64,000 bases of DNA from Pradoshia eiseniae (GCF_002946355.1 NZ_PKOZ01000008.1:62001-126000); one strand, 5' to 3'; positions 45,965-55,645 are shown, counted from the first letter of the stretch. Notes: generated from the sequence alone by a model not told the origin. Numbers and translations are program-made.

Positions 45965-47356
45965 ATGATGCAATATTCCTGGATGTTCGTAAACCCAAAA
46001 GACCGATATGTTGTCCTATATAAGGACAAATTATCAGAGATGGACCATAAGGTCATCCAATACTTATACCAGCCATTGATTGGCGGTCTTTCCATCTCGC
46101 TATATTTGACCTTCATCAACGAGGTGACCACCGGTTTGATGTATTCAAAGCAGACCACACACCGCTGGCTGATGGATGTGCTTGGGATGCCTCTTGATGA
46201 GATTTATCAATGCCGGAGGAGACTCGAGGGCATTGGTTTGTTGAAAACATATAAGAAGTCGACTGAGGAAGGGAATGTCTTCATCTATGAAATCATGGCT
46301 CCGCTTACGCCGGAGAAGTTTTTCCATGATGATCTATTGCCGATCTACCTTCAGCAAAAGCTGGACAGCCGGCATTATGAAAGGCTATTGGGTATGTTTT
46401 CTGATAAAAAGATTCCCGATGATTATGAGGATGTGACCCACTCATTTACTGATGTATTTGAAACGGAATTCAAGAACCCAAAAGAAGTGGTCGAGCCAAA
46501 GCGATTAGGACAAAATCAGTTCTTCTCTAAGGAAACACAAGGGTACAGTGCTAATTTCATCGAGCAATTTGATTTCGAGTTATTATTTGCTTCCTTAAAG
46601 AGCAGCTTCATTTCACGTAAAGCCTTTACTCCAGCGGTCATGGAGGCAGTGGCGACGTTGGCTTATCTGTATAAGATTGGGGTCATGGATATGAGCAAGC
46701 TCATATTACGCTGCCAGAATGAACATGAAGAGATTGATATAGCTGAACTTCGCAAATGCGCTCGTGAATTGTTCCTGATTAACCACGGTGAGGAGATGCC
46801 AGCAATCATCGAGCGTGTACAGCCGGAGTTTGAGCGGACAATCTTTGAACCGAAAACGCCAGAGGAGCATTTGCTCTATACATTTGAAACAACCTCGCCT
46901 CTTGAGTTTCTCGTTAGCTTGTCTGAGGGGGCGCTCCCATCTGAGAAGGACCTTGCCCTTGTCGAAAAGGTCATGGTCAATCAGAAGCTGCCGCCTGGTG
47001 TCGTCAATGTGCTTCTCCATTATGTGATGCTTCGTTCTGATATGAAGCTGCAGGCGAGCTATGTGGAGACAATCGCTTCCCATTGGGCTCGCAAAAAGAT
47101 CACAACTGTACGGGAAGCCTATGAAACAGCTAAGAGCGAGCATAAGAAATACCAAAAATGGGCCGATGACAAACAGAATAAGAACACGAAATCATCGAAT
47201 CGCCGTACGGCTTCATCCGGCAGGAAAGAAATGATTCCGGAGTGGATGGATGACAGCAAGAAGAAAGAACCGGTCGCTCAGACAGAGGATATCGCTGAGA
47301 GAGCACGGAGATTGAAAGAACAAATACAAGGCAACTCTCAATCAGGAGGTGAGTAA
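45965..47356 (+). CDS. dnaB: replication initiation and membrane attachment protein DnaB
   Basis: The 463-residue protein is the Bacillus helicase-loading protein (not the helicase). The N-terminal winged-helix block DHKVIQYLYQPLIGGLSISLYLTFINE and the C-terminal DnaD-like domain with VNVLLHYVMLRSDMKLQASYVETIASHWARKKITTVREAYETAK are clear. A basic, disordered tail follows. ATG 45965 (or 45968) after AAAGG is preferred over TTG 45926, which lies in the hairpin. Confidence 0.93.
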   Translation: MMQYSWMFVNPKDRYVVLYKDKLSEMDHKVIQYLYQPLIGGLSISLYLTFINEVTTGLMYSKQTTHRWLMDVLGMPLDEIYQCRRRLEGIGLLKTYKKSTEEGNVFIYEIMAPLTPEKFFHDDLLPIYLQQKLDSRHYERLLGMFSDKKIPDDYEDVTHSFTDVFETEFKNPKEVVEPKRLGQNQFFSKETQGYSANFIEQFDFELLFASLKSSFISRKAFTPAVMEAVATLAYLYKIGVMDMSKLILRCQNEHEEIDIAELRKCARELFLINHGEEMPAIIERVQPEFERTIFEPKTPEEHLLYTFETTSPLEFLVSLSEGALPSEKDLALVEKVMVNQKLPPGVVNVLLHYVMLRSDMKLQASYVETIASHWARKKITTVREAYETAKSEHKKYQKWADDKQNKNTKSSNRRTASSGRKEMIPEWMDDSKKKEPVAQTEDIAERARRLKEQIQGNSQSGGE

Positions 47357-47359
47357 GCG

Positions 47360-48301
47360 GTGAGAAATATACAGGACTCTTTGAACAAGCTTGGGAATCG
47401 TGAGGGATTTCAGAAACGATGGGATGAAATGCGAAATCTCGTCTTGAGCAACCCGGAGGTACGAGCCTTTATCCGCGAGCATGAGGACGAACTGACCAAC
47501 GACATGGTCGAAAAGAGTATGAACAAATTGTATGAGTATGCCACGCAAACAAAAACATGTGATGAATGTCCATCACTTGATAGCTGCCGGAATATAATTG
47601 GCGGTCATGTTCCACGCTTGTTCATCCAAGGAAAGAGAATTGACGTGTCCTATGAGCCATGCCGCAAGAAAATCCTACATGAGGAGAAAAGCCGCATGCG
47701 CAGGCTGATTCATGCGAGCCATGTGCCTAAGGAAATTGTTAATGCCACTTTCGCTAATTTATATATTGATGAACATGTAACTGAAGCAAGGATTGAAGCG
47801 ATTGAGAAGGCAAAGAACTTCGTGGATAATTACAAAAAAGGCATTCGCAATAAAGGGCTTTATTTATACGGTGAATTTGGGGTTGGAAAAACGTATCTGC
47901 TTGGCGCCATTGCCAATGGGCTATCCGAGGACGGCATTTCCTCTCATATCGTGTACTGGCCGGAATTTCTCCGTGAGCTGAAAGGGTCGTTTGCTGAAAA
48001 CACCTTTAACCAAAAAATAGACGCCCTTAAAGAGGTGCCAGTCTTAATGATTGATGATATTGGTGCAGAAACGATGAGTGCCTGGTCGCGAGATGATGTG
48101 CTGGGGCCAATCCTGCAATATAGGATGCATGAGAATCTGCCAACCTTCTTTACCTCCAACTTTAATTGGAAGGAACTTGAGCACCACTTCTCGTATACAC
48201 AAAGAGGAGAAGAGGAACGAGTGAAGGGAAAACGAATCATGGAACGGTTCCGCAACTTGACAATGCCGGTAGAGATGGACGGCAAGAACCGAAGAGAATA
48301 G
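47360..48301 (+). CDS. dnaI: primosomal protein DnaI, helicase loader
   Basis: The 313-residue AAA+ loader delivers the replicative helicase. A zinc-binding region (Cys67, Cys70, Cys76 and nearby His83) precedes the ATPase with Walker A GEFGVGKT (171-178), Walker B VLMIDDIG and an arginine region near the end. GTG start after AGGAGGTGAGTAAGCG, three bases after dnaB. Confidence 0.96.
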   Translation: MRNIQDSLNKLGNREGFQKRWDEMRNLVLSNPEVRAFIREHEDELTNDMVEKSMNKLYEYATQTKTCDECPSLDSCRNIIGGHVPRLFIQGKRIDVSYEPCRKKILHEEKSRMRRLIHASHVPKEIVNATFANLYIDEHVTEARIEAIEKAKNFVDNYKKGIRNKGLYLYGEFGVGKTYLLGAIANGLSEDGISSHIVYWPEFLRELKGSFAENTFNQKIDALKEVPVLMIDDIGAETMSAWSRDDVLGPILQYRMHENLPTFFTSNFNWKELEHHFSYTQRGEEERVKGKRIMERFRNLTMPVEMDGKNRRE

Positions 48302-48307
48302 ATTAAT

Positions 48308-48340
48308 GAAGCTGCCCGCATGGGGCGGCTTCTTTTTTTC
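48308..48340 (+). terminator. terminator after dnaI
   Basis: GAAGCTGCCC and GGGGCGGCTTC pair and seven T follow. Confidence 0.92.
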
Positions 48341-48429
48341 ATTCCTATAATTTGAACCTGTCATTCTAAAGGAATGCGTTGTCCCATATACATGGATTAT
48401 AAAGTTTCGTTAAGTCTGGAGGGATTTGG

Positions 48430-49290
48430 TTGCTCACGGTGCATTTTGATTCACGGGAAGAACAGGCCTGCTGGCATGTTCGCATGCAGAACAGTCATCC
48501 AATCATCCAACAGGCAGTCTGTCCAGCCGAGAACGATGGACAAAAGTTCATCTCCTTCCGCCTTGAACCGAATCGGGATCAGGCAGCCTGCCTTGCATTG
48601 ATAGAATTCCTATATTCCTTCTTCTCTTCCTATCATTTGGAAAAGAAAATCAGGGAAATCATCCAGAATCGCTATTTATTTCAAGACGAGGATGAGGTAG
48701 AGCATATTGCGGAAATGGCCATGCTGATGTGGGAGGGAGAGGTTGTTTACCACGGTGCGAACGATCTTCCTGAGAAATTAAGAAATAGAGTTTCTGGTTT
48801 ATTTAAGGAAATCGTCTCTGAACAAGTCCCATTCTCCTTTCAATCCTTATGGAGTTTTCGGATGCGTGCCATTCAGGATGAATTTGTATCACTAGTTGGG
48901 ATTGCGATTGATGAATATAAGCTTGAACAGGATTATCAGGAGTTTATATTCCTTCTGCGCGGTCTGCTTGAGGTAAGGCGACCGTTATTGGAGGAGGTCC
49001 ATCTCGTATATAAGGATGAGTTTTTCTTTTATAATCAGCATTTTCAATTGATCTCAAAGCGTAATCTCGCCAATGCCATTGATCGGAAGCTAATGGCGGA
49101 AAACCCGATGTTCGTTGATTCGAATACCATTGCACCGCTCGTTTCCATGGCACCGCGGAAAATCTTTATTTATGCCGAGGATGAGGAAATCAGAATTATT
49201 CGTACGCTGAAAAAAATTTTTGAGGAGCGAATCATCATTGCCCACCCAAATCATTTTGCTGATCGATTGAATGGGGGAGAGACAAGATAA
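48430..49290 (+). CDS. ytxC: sporulation protein YtxC
   Basis: The 286-residue product matches YtxC by place (dnaI-ytxC-thrS), size and segments such as EIIQNRYLFQDEDEVEHIAEMA and DEFFFYNQHFQLISKRNLANAIDRKLMAENPMFVDSNTIAPLVSMAPRKIFIYAED. Its biochemical function is not known. TTG start after GGAGGGATTTGG. Confidence 0.9.
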   Translation: MLTVHFDSREEQACWHVRMQNSHPIIQQAVCPAENDGQKFISFRLEPNRDQAACLALIEFLYSFFSSYHLEKKIREIIQNRYLFQDEDEVEHIAEMAMLMWEGEVVYHGANDLPEKLRNRVSGLFKEIVSEQVPFSFQSLWSFRMRAIQDEFVSLVGIAIDEYKLEQDYQEFIFLLRGLLEVRRPLLEEVHLVYKDEFFFYNQHFQLISKRNLANAIDRKLMAENPMFVDSNTIAPLVSMAPRKIFIYAEDEEIRIIRTLKKIFEERIIIAHPNHFADRLNGGETR

Positions 49291-49306
49291 ATTTTATTCA
49301 ACCTCC

Positions 49307-49335
49307 TTGCTTTTGTCCTCGTAAGCTTTTATAAT
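49307..49335 (+). promoter_or_regulatory. promoter of thrS
   Basis: TTGCTT (49307-49312) and TATAAT (49330-49335) are 17 bp apart, upstream of the T-box leader. Confidence 0.65.
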
Positions 49336-49379
49336 TACCTACATACCAAACCTCATATAGAAGATAAGTTATGATAAGG

Positions 49380-49635
49380 ACATGGGCATTATCGAATGTA
49401 GGCGTATTAGAGAGGGAAGCCATTGGGCTGGAAGCTTCCTCGCATACTGAAATGCTTACCACCTTTGAACTTCAGTCAGGAACGCTTTTGAAAGGCTAGT
49501 ATTGGCTGACGGGAGACTCCGTTAACAGAAACTAAGTGTCGGCTATTTATGCCGGAATTTGGGTGGAACCGCGGGTATTATGAATAAATCCATAACAGCT
49601 CGTCCCTTAATATATTTTGAGGGGCGGGCTTTTTA
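49380..49635 (+). ncRNA. threonine T-box leader
   Basis: The T-box sequence GGGTGGAACCGCGG lies at 49561-49574. The specifier is probably ACC (49458-49460), followed by the usual purine A. The leader ends in a terminator, GCTCGTCCC with GGGGCGGGC and a T-run (about 49599-49636). Uncharged tRNA-Thr binding would favour the antiterminator and thrS transcription. Confidence 0.92.
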
Positions 49636-49661
49636 TTTTGCAAAAAAAAGGAGTGGCAGAC

Positions 49662-51590
49662 ATGGCCGAGAAAATCAACATTACATTTCCAGACGGGGCG
49701 GTAAAGGAGTTCGACGCTGGTACAACAACTGAACAAATCGCTTCCTCCATCAGTTCAGGCTTAAAGAAAAAGGCGCTTGCCGGCAAAGTGAATGGTGCCC
49801 TTTATGACCTGCGCAGACCAATCATGGAAGATGCTTCTGTCGAAATCATTACACCAGATCAGCCGGAAGCATTGGAAATCCTTCGCCACAGTACGGCGCA
49901 TTTAATGGCACAAGCCGTGAAAAGAATCTACAAAGACGTGAAATTCGGGGTAGGTCCTGTGATTGAAGGCGGATTCTATTACGATATGGATCTTGAGGAG
50001 TCCATCACACCGGAAGACCTTCCAGTGATTGAGAAAGAAATGAAAAAAATCATCAATGCAAACCTTGAAGTTGTGCGTAAGGAAGTCAGCCGCAATGAAG
50101 CGAAACGACTTTTCGAAGAAATTGGCGATGAGTACAAGCTTGAATTGATTGACGCTATTCCTGAAGATGAGACAGTGACAATCTATGAGCAAGGAGAATT
50201 CTTCGATTTATGCCGCGGCGTGCACGTACCGTCTACAGGCAAGATCAAGGAATTCAAATTGCTGAACATCGCTGGCGCTTACTGGCGCGGAGACAGCGAC
50301 AATAAAATGCTCCAGCGTGTATACGGAACAGCCTTCTTCAATAAGGCAGACCTTGATGAGCATCTTCGCCTTCTTCAAGAAGCGAAAGAGCGTGACCACC
50401 GTAAGATTGGGAAAGAGCTTGACCTGTTCATGAACTCCCAATTGATTGGACAAGGCCTTCCATTATGGCTTCCAAAAGGTGCGACAATCCGTCGCGTCAT
50501 CGAACGTTACATCGTCGATAAAGAGCAAAAGCTTGGCTACGACCATGTATACACACCAATCATGGGAAGCGTTGATTTATACAAAACATCCGGACACTGG
50601 GATCATTATCAAGAAAACATGTTCCCAATCATGGATATGGATAATGAGCAGCTAGTCCTTCGCCCGATGAACTGCCCGCATCACATGATGATTTACAAAA
50701 ATGACATTCACAGCTATCGTGAGCTTCCAATCCGTATCGCTGAGCTTGGCATGATGCACCGCTATGAAATGTCCGGAGCCCTTGCAGGACTGCAGCGCGT
50801 ACGCGGAATGACATTGAATGACGCCCATGTATTTGTCCGTCCTGACCAAATCAAGGATGAATTCAAGCGTGTCGTGAACTTGATTCTTGAGGTATACAAA
50901 GATTTCGGCATGGAGAACTACTCCTTCCGTCTTTCTTACCGTGACCCGCAAGACAAAGAAAAATATTTCGATGATGACGCAATGTGGGAAAGAGCGCAAT
51001 CCATGCTGAAAGAGGCAATGGATGAGCTAGGCCTTGACTACTATGAAGCAGAAGGCGAAGCGGCATTCTACGGACCGAAATTAGACGTTCAAGTAAAAAC
51101 AGCCCTTGGAAAAGACGAAACTCTTTCCACAGTACAGCTGGACTTCTTGCTTCCTGAACGCTTTGACTTAACATATGTCGGAGAAGACGGCAAACAGCAC
51201 CGTCCGGTCGTTATCCACCGCGGTGTCGTATCCACTATGGAACGCTTCGTTGCCTTCTTGATCGAAGAATACAAAGGCGCATTCCCAACATGGCTCGCAC
51301 CTGTACAGGTACAAGTCATCCCGGTATCTCCGGACGTGCACCTAGACTATGCGAAGAAAATTGAGGAAGGCCTCCAAGCTGCCGGACTCCGTGTAGAACT
51401 GGACCTTCGTGACGAGAAAATGGGCTACAAAATCCGTGAAGCCCAAATGCTCAAGATTCCGTACATGCTCGTCATCGGTGACCAAGAGCAAGAAAACGGT
51501 CAAGTCAATGTCCGTAAATACGGCGAACAAAAATCAGAGGTTATGCCATTTGAAGACTTCCTTGAAATCATCAAAGGCGAATTGAAATAA
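49662..51590 (+). CDS. thrS: threonyl-tRNA synthetase
   Basis: The 642-residue class II synthetase has a TGS domain (1-62), an editing domain with HSTAH (76-80) and the zinc/editing Cys-His region [10 protein letters not shown], a catalytic core ([29 protein letters not shown]) and an anticodon-binding domain (about 540-642). AAAAGGAGTGGCAGAC precedes ATG 49662; the frame open to 49617 overlaps the leader terminator. Confidence 0.98.
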   Translation: MAEKINITFPDGAVKEFDAGTTTEQIASSISSGLKKKALAGKVNGALYDLRRPIMEDASVEIITPDQPEALEILRHSTAHLMAQAVKRIYKDVKFGVGPVIEGGFYYDMDLEESITPEDLPVIEKEMKKIINANLEVVRKEVSRNEAKRLFEEIGDEYKLELIDAIPEDETVTIYEQGEFFDLCRGVHVPSTGKIKEFKLLNIAGAYWRGDSDNKMLQRVYGTAFFNKADLDEHLRLLQEAKERDHRKIGKELDLFMNSQLIGQGLPLWLPKGATIRRVIERYIVDKEQKLGYDHVYTPIMGSVDLYKTSGHWDHYQENMFPIMDMDNEQLVLRPMNCPHHMMIYKNDIHSYRELPIRIAELGMMHRYEMSGALAGLQRVRGMTLNDAHVFVRPDQIKDEFKRVVNLILEVYKDFGMENYSFRLSYRDPQDKEKYFDDDAMWERAQSMLKEAMDELGLDYYEAEGEAAFYGPKLDVQVKTALGKDETLSTVQLDFLLPERFDLTYVGEDGKQHRPVVIHRGVVSTMERFVAFLIEEYKGAFPTWLAPVQVQVIPVSPDVHLDYAKKIEEGLQAAGLRVELDLRDEKMGYKIREAQMLKIPYMLVIGDQEQENGQVNVRKYGEQKSEVMPFEDFLEIIKGELK

Positions 51591-51605
51591 GATAACACAG
51601 CTGGA

Positions 51606-51644
51606 AAAGGTCCAAATGCGCGTATGGCATTTGGACCTTTTTTT
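51606..51644 (+). terminator. terminator after thrS
   Basis: AAAGGTCCAAATGC and GCATTTGGACCTTT are perfectly complementary, then TTTT. Confidence 0.95.
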
Positions 51645-51667
51645 GTTAGGGATTCACATCTTTCTGC

Positions 51668-51811
51668 ATGATAGATGACTGTGGTGATACTGTTGGTTTT
51701 AAGATTGTATGTGGCGTTGGCGGCTCAGAGGTAGTTACCTATAAAACGAATGATTATTCTTGGTATGTACATGAAGATGTCCCATATTACATCAAACAGG
51801 ACTTCAAATAG
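51668..51811 (+). CDS. orphan 47-codon reading frame
   Basis: A frame from ATG 51668 to TAG 51811 reads MIDDCGDTVGFKIVCGVGGS and ends VPYYIKQDFK. The composition is protein-like, but there is no ribosome binding site and it directly follows the thrS terminator. It may be the tail of a decayed gene. I do not recognise it. Confidence 0.2.
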   Translation: MIDDCGDTVGFKIVCGVGGSEVVTYKTNDYSWYVHEDVPYYIKQDFK

Positions 51812-51890
51812 GTTTTCTCTCAGTTTTCTTCTTTTCATCTGCTAACTCCCTGGTTTATCTTTCCTGCCGAGTGATTCTGACCTGATAGAG

Positions 51891-52391
51891 CTAAATCTTC
51901 TGCAGTTGATCGATGATCAGCTTCATTACATCTTCCTGTGACATGTCATCCGTCAGTAACACCTCTCGAGTCCACCCAAGATAATCCTTTGGATTCCACC
52001 AAGATCGCAAAGATTCCTCGCCAAATTCCATCCTCTTCGGCCGAAGGTTATGGCGTTTGACTGTTTCCTCGAATGACAAATCAAAATAGTATATATGCAC
52101 TTTTTCATGATAAAAATGAATTAAGTCATGAAGCATTTCACCATAATGCTGTTTACTCAGGATTCCTTCCAAAATAACAAATTCACACTTCCCCTTACCG
52201 TATTCTGCAATTTGCCGAATCAAATCAATCGAAAGATTTCCCTTTCTGTCATGGATATTCAACATATCCCGTCGGACGGTATCCTGAGAAATAAAGAGGG
52301 TTCCGCTTCCCAGATGTTTCTGTAGTGTTTTTGCGATAGTTGTTTTACCGCTCCCTGAATTTCCGCGTATGATAATTAATTTTGACTCCAT
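51891..52391 (-). CDS. P-loop kinase, AAA-type
   Basis: The 166-residue protein has a Walker A motif (IIRGNSGSGKTTIAK, residues 8-22), a DxxxR segment (FISQDTVRRDML), a Walker B-like strand (CEFVILEGILS) and a lid-like basic stretch (RHNLRPKRMEFGEESLRSWW). It resembles small uridine kinase-like or phosphotransferase proteins of Bacillus; substrate unknown. It is an accessory gene on the opposite strand between thrS and infC. Confidence 0.85.
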   Translation of the reverse strand: MESKLIIIRGNSGSGKTTIAKTLQKHLGSGTLFISQDTVRRDMLNIHDRKGNLSIDLIRQIAEYGKGKCEFVILEGILSKQHYGEMLHDLIHFYHEKVHIYYFDLSFEETVKRHNLRPKRMEFGEESLRSWWNPKDYLGWTREVLLTDDMSQEDVMKLIIDQLQKI

Positions 52392-52562
52392 CTTATCCCC
52401 TTCGTTTCTTTGTCTCTTATGACGACAGTTTATAGTTGTTTTATAAGTAAGGATTAAATGGCACTCCCTACCCCTGTTTGTTCATTTCTTTTTACTCAGC
52501 TAGTGATGTCACTATAATATTTCTACATTTGTATTCAAAATCCTTTCCATGCGGTTACTGCG

Positions 52563-52830
52563 TGAAAAAGCCAGGTAAAGCCCTCCCTTCACCCAAGCAA
52601 AGGGTATGAAGGGTGGGGGAAGGATGGTCGAAAGGTGGGGAAAGCCAGGCAATGCCCACCCTTCACCCATGCAACGGGTATGAAGTGTGGGGAAAGGGTG
52701 GGCAAAAGGTGGGAATCGTCAGAGAATGCCCACCCTTCACCCAGGCAACGGGTATGAAGTGTGGGAATAGAGTGGTCAAAAGGCGGAGAAAACCAAGCAC
52801 CGCCTACCCCTTGCCCAAGCGACAGATATC
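52563..52830. repeat. 74-bp tandem hairpin repeat, about 3.3 units
   Basis: CCCTTCACCC recurs at 52585, 52659 and 52733 (exact 74-bp steps), with a decayed fourth unit at about 52808. Each unit has a hairpin: CCCACCCTTCACCC, a seven-base loop, then GGGTATGAAGTGTGGG (first unit with variants), with a two-base bulge. GTGGGC and GCCCAC also pair between neighbouring units. As 74 is not a multiple of three, the reading frame across it (52613-52834) is not a repeated protein. Confidence 0.85.
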
Positions 52831-53069
52831 ATAGATGAACAAAAGATAAGAAAAGCATGCAACCCCCAGCCATACCAGTCCATATAAAGGAAACTCCTTG
52901 CCCCATAAATGCTTGCCAGGACAGCGTTCCAGCCAAAAAGAAACAAAATGATTACCCAAATTCCCCCTGTTTAAAACCACACACCCCAAATGTTTCTCAA
53001 AAAAATCTTGCCATCCTAATAATTGTCTGATAGAATAGTTTTTGTTGTCATAAGAACGATGAACGATTA
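52831..53069. other. intergenic stretch before the infC promoter
   Basis: Nothing can be assigned with confidence. A minus-strand frame through it (52804-53166) would encode a hydrophobic tail but starts inside the L20 leader and has no ribosome binding site. Confidence 0.4.
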
Positions 53070-53099
53070 TTGACATGTTATTGGGCAATGTGTTATGAT
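53070..53099 (+). promoter_or_regulatory. promoter of infC-rpmI-rplT
   Basis: TTGACA (53070-53075) and TATGAT (53094-53099) are 18 bp apart. Confidence 0.8.
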
Positions 53100-53109
53100 G
53101 TTTTAGTGA

Positions 53110-53265
53110 GCAATTTAATATAGCACTTAAGAAGAAGCACCCGCTTCTCACCTGTATGGCACTCATGATGAGCAGCTGACTGGTTACGATTAGCTAATCT
53201 GACAGTATGTCTTATTATGGGCGGGTGTGCGTGTACACCGGTCTTTTTTATTGCCTAAAAAAGCT
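53110..53265 (+). ncRNA. L20 leader (autoregulatory)
   Basis: The leader between the promoter and infC holds GAAGAAGCACCCGCTTCTC-like paired segments and ends in a terminator: GGGTGTGCG region, then CACCGGTC and TTTTTT near 53222-53252. In Bacillus such a leader binds ribosomal protein L20 and stops transcription of infC-rpmI-rplT when L20 is in excess. Limits are approximate. Confidence 0.75.
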
Positions 53266-53304
53266 ATATAAACTATTTTGCCCTAAAATTTTTGGAGGTG
53301 GCTT

Positions 53305-53826
53305 ATTATTAGCAAACAAGACATGATCTTAAACGAAGGCATTCGTGCCCGTGAAGTACGTCTAGTTGATCAAAATGGTGAGCAGCTTGGAATCAAATCT
53401 CGCAATGAAGCTTTGGAAATTGCTTCACGTGTGAATTTGGATCTTGTGCTGGTTGCACCGAATGCAAAGCCTCCTGTCGCCCGTATCATGGACTATGGTA
53501 AGTTCCGTTTCGAGCAACAGAAGAAGGAAAAAGAAGCTAGAAAGAATCAAAAGACAATCAGCTTAAAAGAAGTTCGTTTAAGCCCAACGATTGATGAGCA
53601 TGACTTTAATACGAAGCTTCGCAATGCCATTAAGTTCCTTGAAAAAGGTGATAAGGTTAAAGCGAGCATTCGATTTAAAGGACGGGCTATTACCCATAAA
53701 GAAATCGGACAGCGCGTATTGGTTCGCTTTGCAGAGGAATGCAAAGAAGTGGCGTCTGTGGAAACAGCGCCGAAAATGGACGGACGCAGCATGTTCTTGA
53801 TTTTAGCACCGAAAAACGAAAAGTAA
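53305..53826 (+). CDS. infC: translation initiation factor IF-3
   Basis: The 173-residue protein is nearly invariant in Bacillus ([28 protein letters not shown] ... [23 protein letters not shown]). GGAGG (53294-53298) is placed for the rare start ATT at 53305 or 53308, as is known for infC; the first ATG (53323) is too far. ATT makes the gene sensitive to its own product, which discriminates against poor start codons. Confidence 0.95.
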   Translation: MISKQDMILNEGIRAREVRLVDQNGEQLGIKSRNEALEIASRVNLDLVLVAPNAKPPVARIMDYGKFRFEQQKKEKEARKNQKTISLKEVRLSPTIDEHDFNTKLRNAIKFLEKGDKVKASIRFKGRAITHKEIGQRVLVRFAEECKEVASVETAPKMDGRSMFLILAPKNEK

Positions 53827-53848
53827 TGTTTCGAGGAGGAAAATTCCT

Positions 53849-54049
53849 ATGCCAAAAATGAAAACTCACAGAGGCGCTGCAAAGCGATTCAAAAAAACTG
53901 GTTCTGGTAAGCTTAAGCGCAGCCACGCTTACACAAGCCACTTATTCGCTAACAAATCCACTAAAGCAAAACGTAAACTACGTAAAAGCGGAATGGTTAG
54001 CTCCGGAGATTTCAAACGCATTCGTCATCTTTTAGATAATATCAAGTAA
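53849..54049 (+). CDS. rpmI: ribosomal protein L35
   Basis: The 66-residue basic protein ([45 protein letters not shown]) is L35 of the large subunit. GAGGAGG precedes the ATG, 22 bases after infC. Confidence 0.98.
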   Translation: MPKMKTHRGAAKRFKKTGSGKLKRSHAYTSHLFANKSTKAKRKLRKSGMVSSGDFKRIRHLLDNIK

Positions 54050-54083
54050 TTGAGAACGACTCAATTTTAGGAGGAATTTAGAT

Positions 54084-54443
54084 ATGCCACGTGTTAAAGG
54101 CGGTACAGTGACGCGCAGACGTCGTAAAAAGGTATTAAAGCTAGCTAAAGGTTATTTCGGTTCAAAACATACATTATACAAAGTTGCTAATCAGCAAGTA
54201 ATGAAATCCTTGCAATATGCATTCCGCGATCGTCGCCAAAAGAAACGCGACTTCCGCAAACTTTGGATCACTCGTATCAACGCAGCAGCTCGCATCAACG
54301 GTCTTTCTTACAGCCGTTTAATGCACGGTTTGAAGCTTGCTGGTATCGAAGTGAACCGCAAAATGCTTGCTGACCTTGCTATCAGCGATGCAGCAGCTTT
54401 CGCTCAATTAGCAGAAACAGCTAAAAAAGAACTTAACAAGTAA
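54084..54443 (+). CDS. rplT: ribosomal protein L20
   Basis: The 119-residue L20 ([39 protein letters not shown]) has the basic N-terminal extension and globular C-terminal domain that binds 23S RNA and, in this operon, the leader. AGGAGG precedes the ATG. Confidence 0.98.
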   Translation: MPRVKGGTVTRRRRKKVLKLAKGYFGSKHTLYKVANQQVMKSLQYAFRDRRQKKRDFRKLWITRINAAARINGLSYSRLMHGLKLAGIEVNRKMLADLAISDAAAFAQLAETAKKELNK

Positions 54444-54452
54444 TTGTCTGAT

Positions 54453-54485
54453 AAGGCGCTTCCGGATGGAGGCGCCTTTCGTTTG
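54453..54485 (+). terminator. terminator after rplT
   Basis: AAGGCGCTTCC and GGAGGCGCCTTT pair; the T-run is short. Confidence 0.8.
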
Positions 54486-54561
54486 TTCAGGCATGAAGTG
54501 GGGCATTGACTTCTAGAAGAAGTCTGATTGGCTCTGCTGATTACATCATAAAGGGGGATGC

Positions 54562-54819
54562 ATGGTGTTGACTATTTACATAGCTTTAATGAGTGTTGTG
54601 CTGCTTGTGATGATGAAGGTTGATAAGGAACGTGCGAGACGCAATCAATACCGTATCAGTGAAAGAACGCTGTGGGTGATGGCGCTTCTTGGAGGAGCGG
54701 TTGGCGGTGTGATAGGCATGCAGCTGTTCCGGCACAAGACGAAGCATCTTTCATTTAGATTTGGTTTTCCGCTGTTAGCTTTGCTTGATGTATCTGTGCT
54801 CGTATTTGTCCGTTTTTGA
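54562..54819 (+). CDS. ysdA: DUF1294 membrane protein YsdA
   Basis: The 85-residue protein has an N-terminal membrane segment, the block DKERARRNQYRISERTLWVMALLGGAVGGVIGMQLFRHKTKHLSFRFGFPLL typical of DUF1294 (YsdA), and a C-terminal segment. Function unknown. AAGGGGGATGC precedes the start; GTG or TTG just inside could also serve. Same place as in B. subtilis, after rplT. Confidence 0.92.
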   Translation: MVLTIYIALMSVVLLVMMKVDKERARRNQYRISERTLWVMALLGGAVGGVIGMQLFRHKTKHLSFRFGFPLLALLDVSVLVFVRF

Positions 54820-54905
54820 AGGTCATATTTGCAGGTGCTCGCATATATTAAAGAGAGAAGGTACAAGATTTTGCAGCAAGACAGACAACCAAATGAGGTG
54901 TGACC

Positions 54906-55481
54906 GTGGGAGAAAACTATACGATCTTACTCGCCTTCATTGAATCAGCAGGATATATGGCCCCTATCATGTTCGTGTTGTTTCATGTGCTTCGCCAGCT
55001 TTTATTTATACCGGTGGCTGTTGTATGCCTCGCCGGGGGGATGCTGTTTGGCCCGCTGCTTGGGTCGGTTTTGTCGCTGATGGGTTTATGGCTATCATCT
55101 GTTGTCTTTTATTTCATGATCAGCAAAATGCCGTCCCTGCAGAAAAAGCTTGAACGGTTAGATGAGAGGACACTGAAGTTTGGCGGCAGGATCAATGTGC
55201 TGCAAGCGAGTGTGCTGCGATTGATTCCGTTCATCCATTTTCAGCTGTTGAATTTTTACTTAATGGGCAATAGTCGCCGTTTCTCGGAATATGCTAAGGC
55301 GGCATTATGGACGAATGTTCCGCTTGCCTTCTTTTATACAATTTTTGGTCATTCGATTGCCAGCTTCTCTATCGAGATGGGGTTGATTATACTTGTTGCC
55401 TTGGCTGGACTGATCTATTTTATGCGTGAGAAAAAAGTCGTCATCAAATGGAGCCATTTCTTCACACATTCAGAGCGTTAA
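54906..55481 (+). CDS. TVP38/TMEM64 (VTT) family membrane protein
   Basis: The 191-residue protein has five to six membrane segments and the VTT core: FHVLRQLLFIPVAVVCLAGGMLFGPLLGSVLSLMGLWLSS, then LRLIPFIHFQLLNFYLMG. Members move or scramble lipids or have unknown transport roles (DedA superfamily). GTG 54906 is five bases after GAGGTG; GTG 54900 overlaps that site. No DedA partner nearby. Confidence 0.88.
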   Translation: MGENYTILLAFIESAGYMAPIMFVLFHVLRQLLFIPVAVVCLAGGMLFGPLLGSVLSLMGLWLSSVVFYFMISKMPSLQKKLERLDERTLKFGGRINVLQASVLRLIPFIHFQLLNFYLMGNSRRFSEYAKAALWTNVPLAFFYTIFGHSIASFSIEMGLIILVALAGLIYFMREKKVVIKWSHFFTHSER

Positions 55482-55515
55482 AGCCCTGCTGCCTATTATG
55501 GCGGCGGGGCTTTTG
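55481..55515 (+). terminator. terminator after the VTT gene
   Basis: AAGCCCTGCTGCC and GGCGGCGGGGCTT pair, then TTTG. Confidence 0.85.
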
Positions 55516-55645
55516 TGTTGGGCGATTTTCCCAGTCCGCGCTGGCAAAATAGAATTTGAATTGGATTGGCGGGTATGGGAAGATGAAGATAGACCTGATT
55601 TTTCTGTGAAGTCAGTTTATTGAAACGAGAAGGATGTGCTTATTG

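Noticed and set aside
52563-52830. CRISPR array
   Set aside because: The 74-bp units are contiguous, with no unique spacers and no cas genes.
52613-52834. 73-codon reading frame through the 74-bp repeats
   Set aside because: The repeat period is not a multiple of three, so the peptide does not repeat, and the frame begins inside a hairpin without a proper ribosome binding site.
52804-53166. 120-codon minus-strand frame with a hydrophobic end
   Set aside because: It starts inside the L20 leader, crosses the infC promoter and has no translation signal.
55426-55623. 65-codon frame after the VTT gene
   Set aside because: It overlaps the VTT gene end and its terminator.
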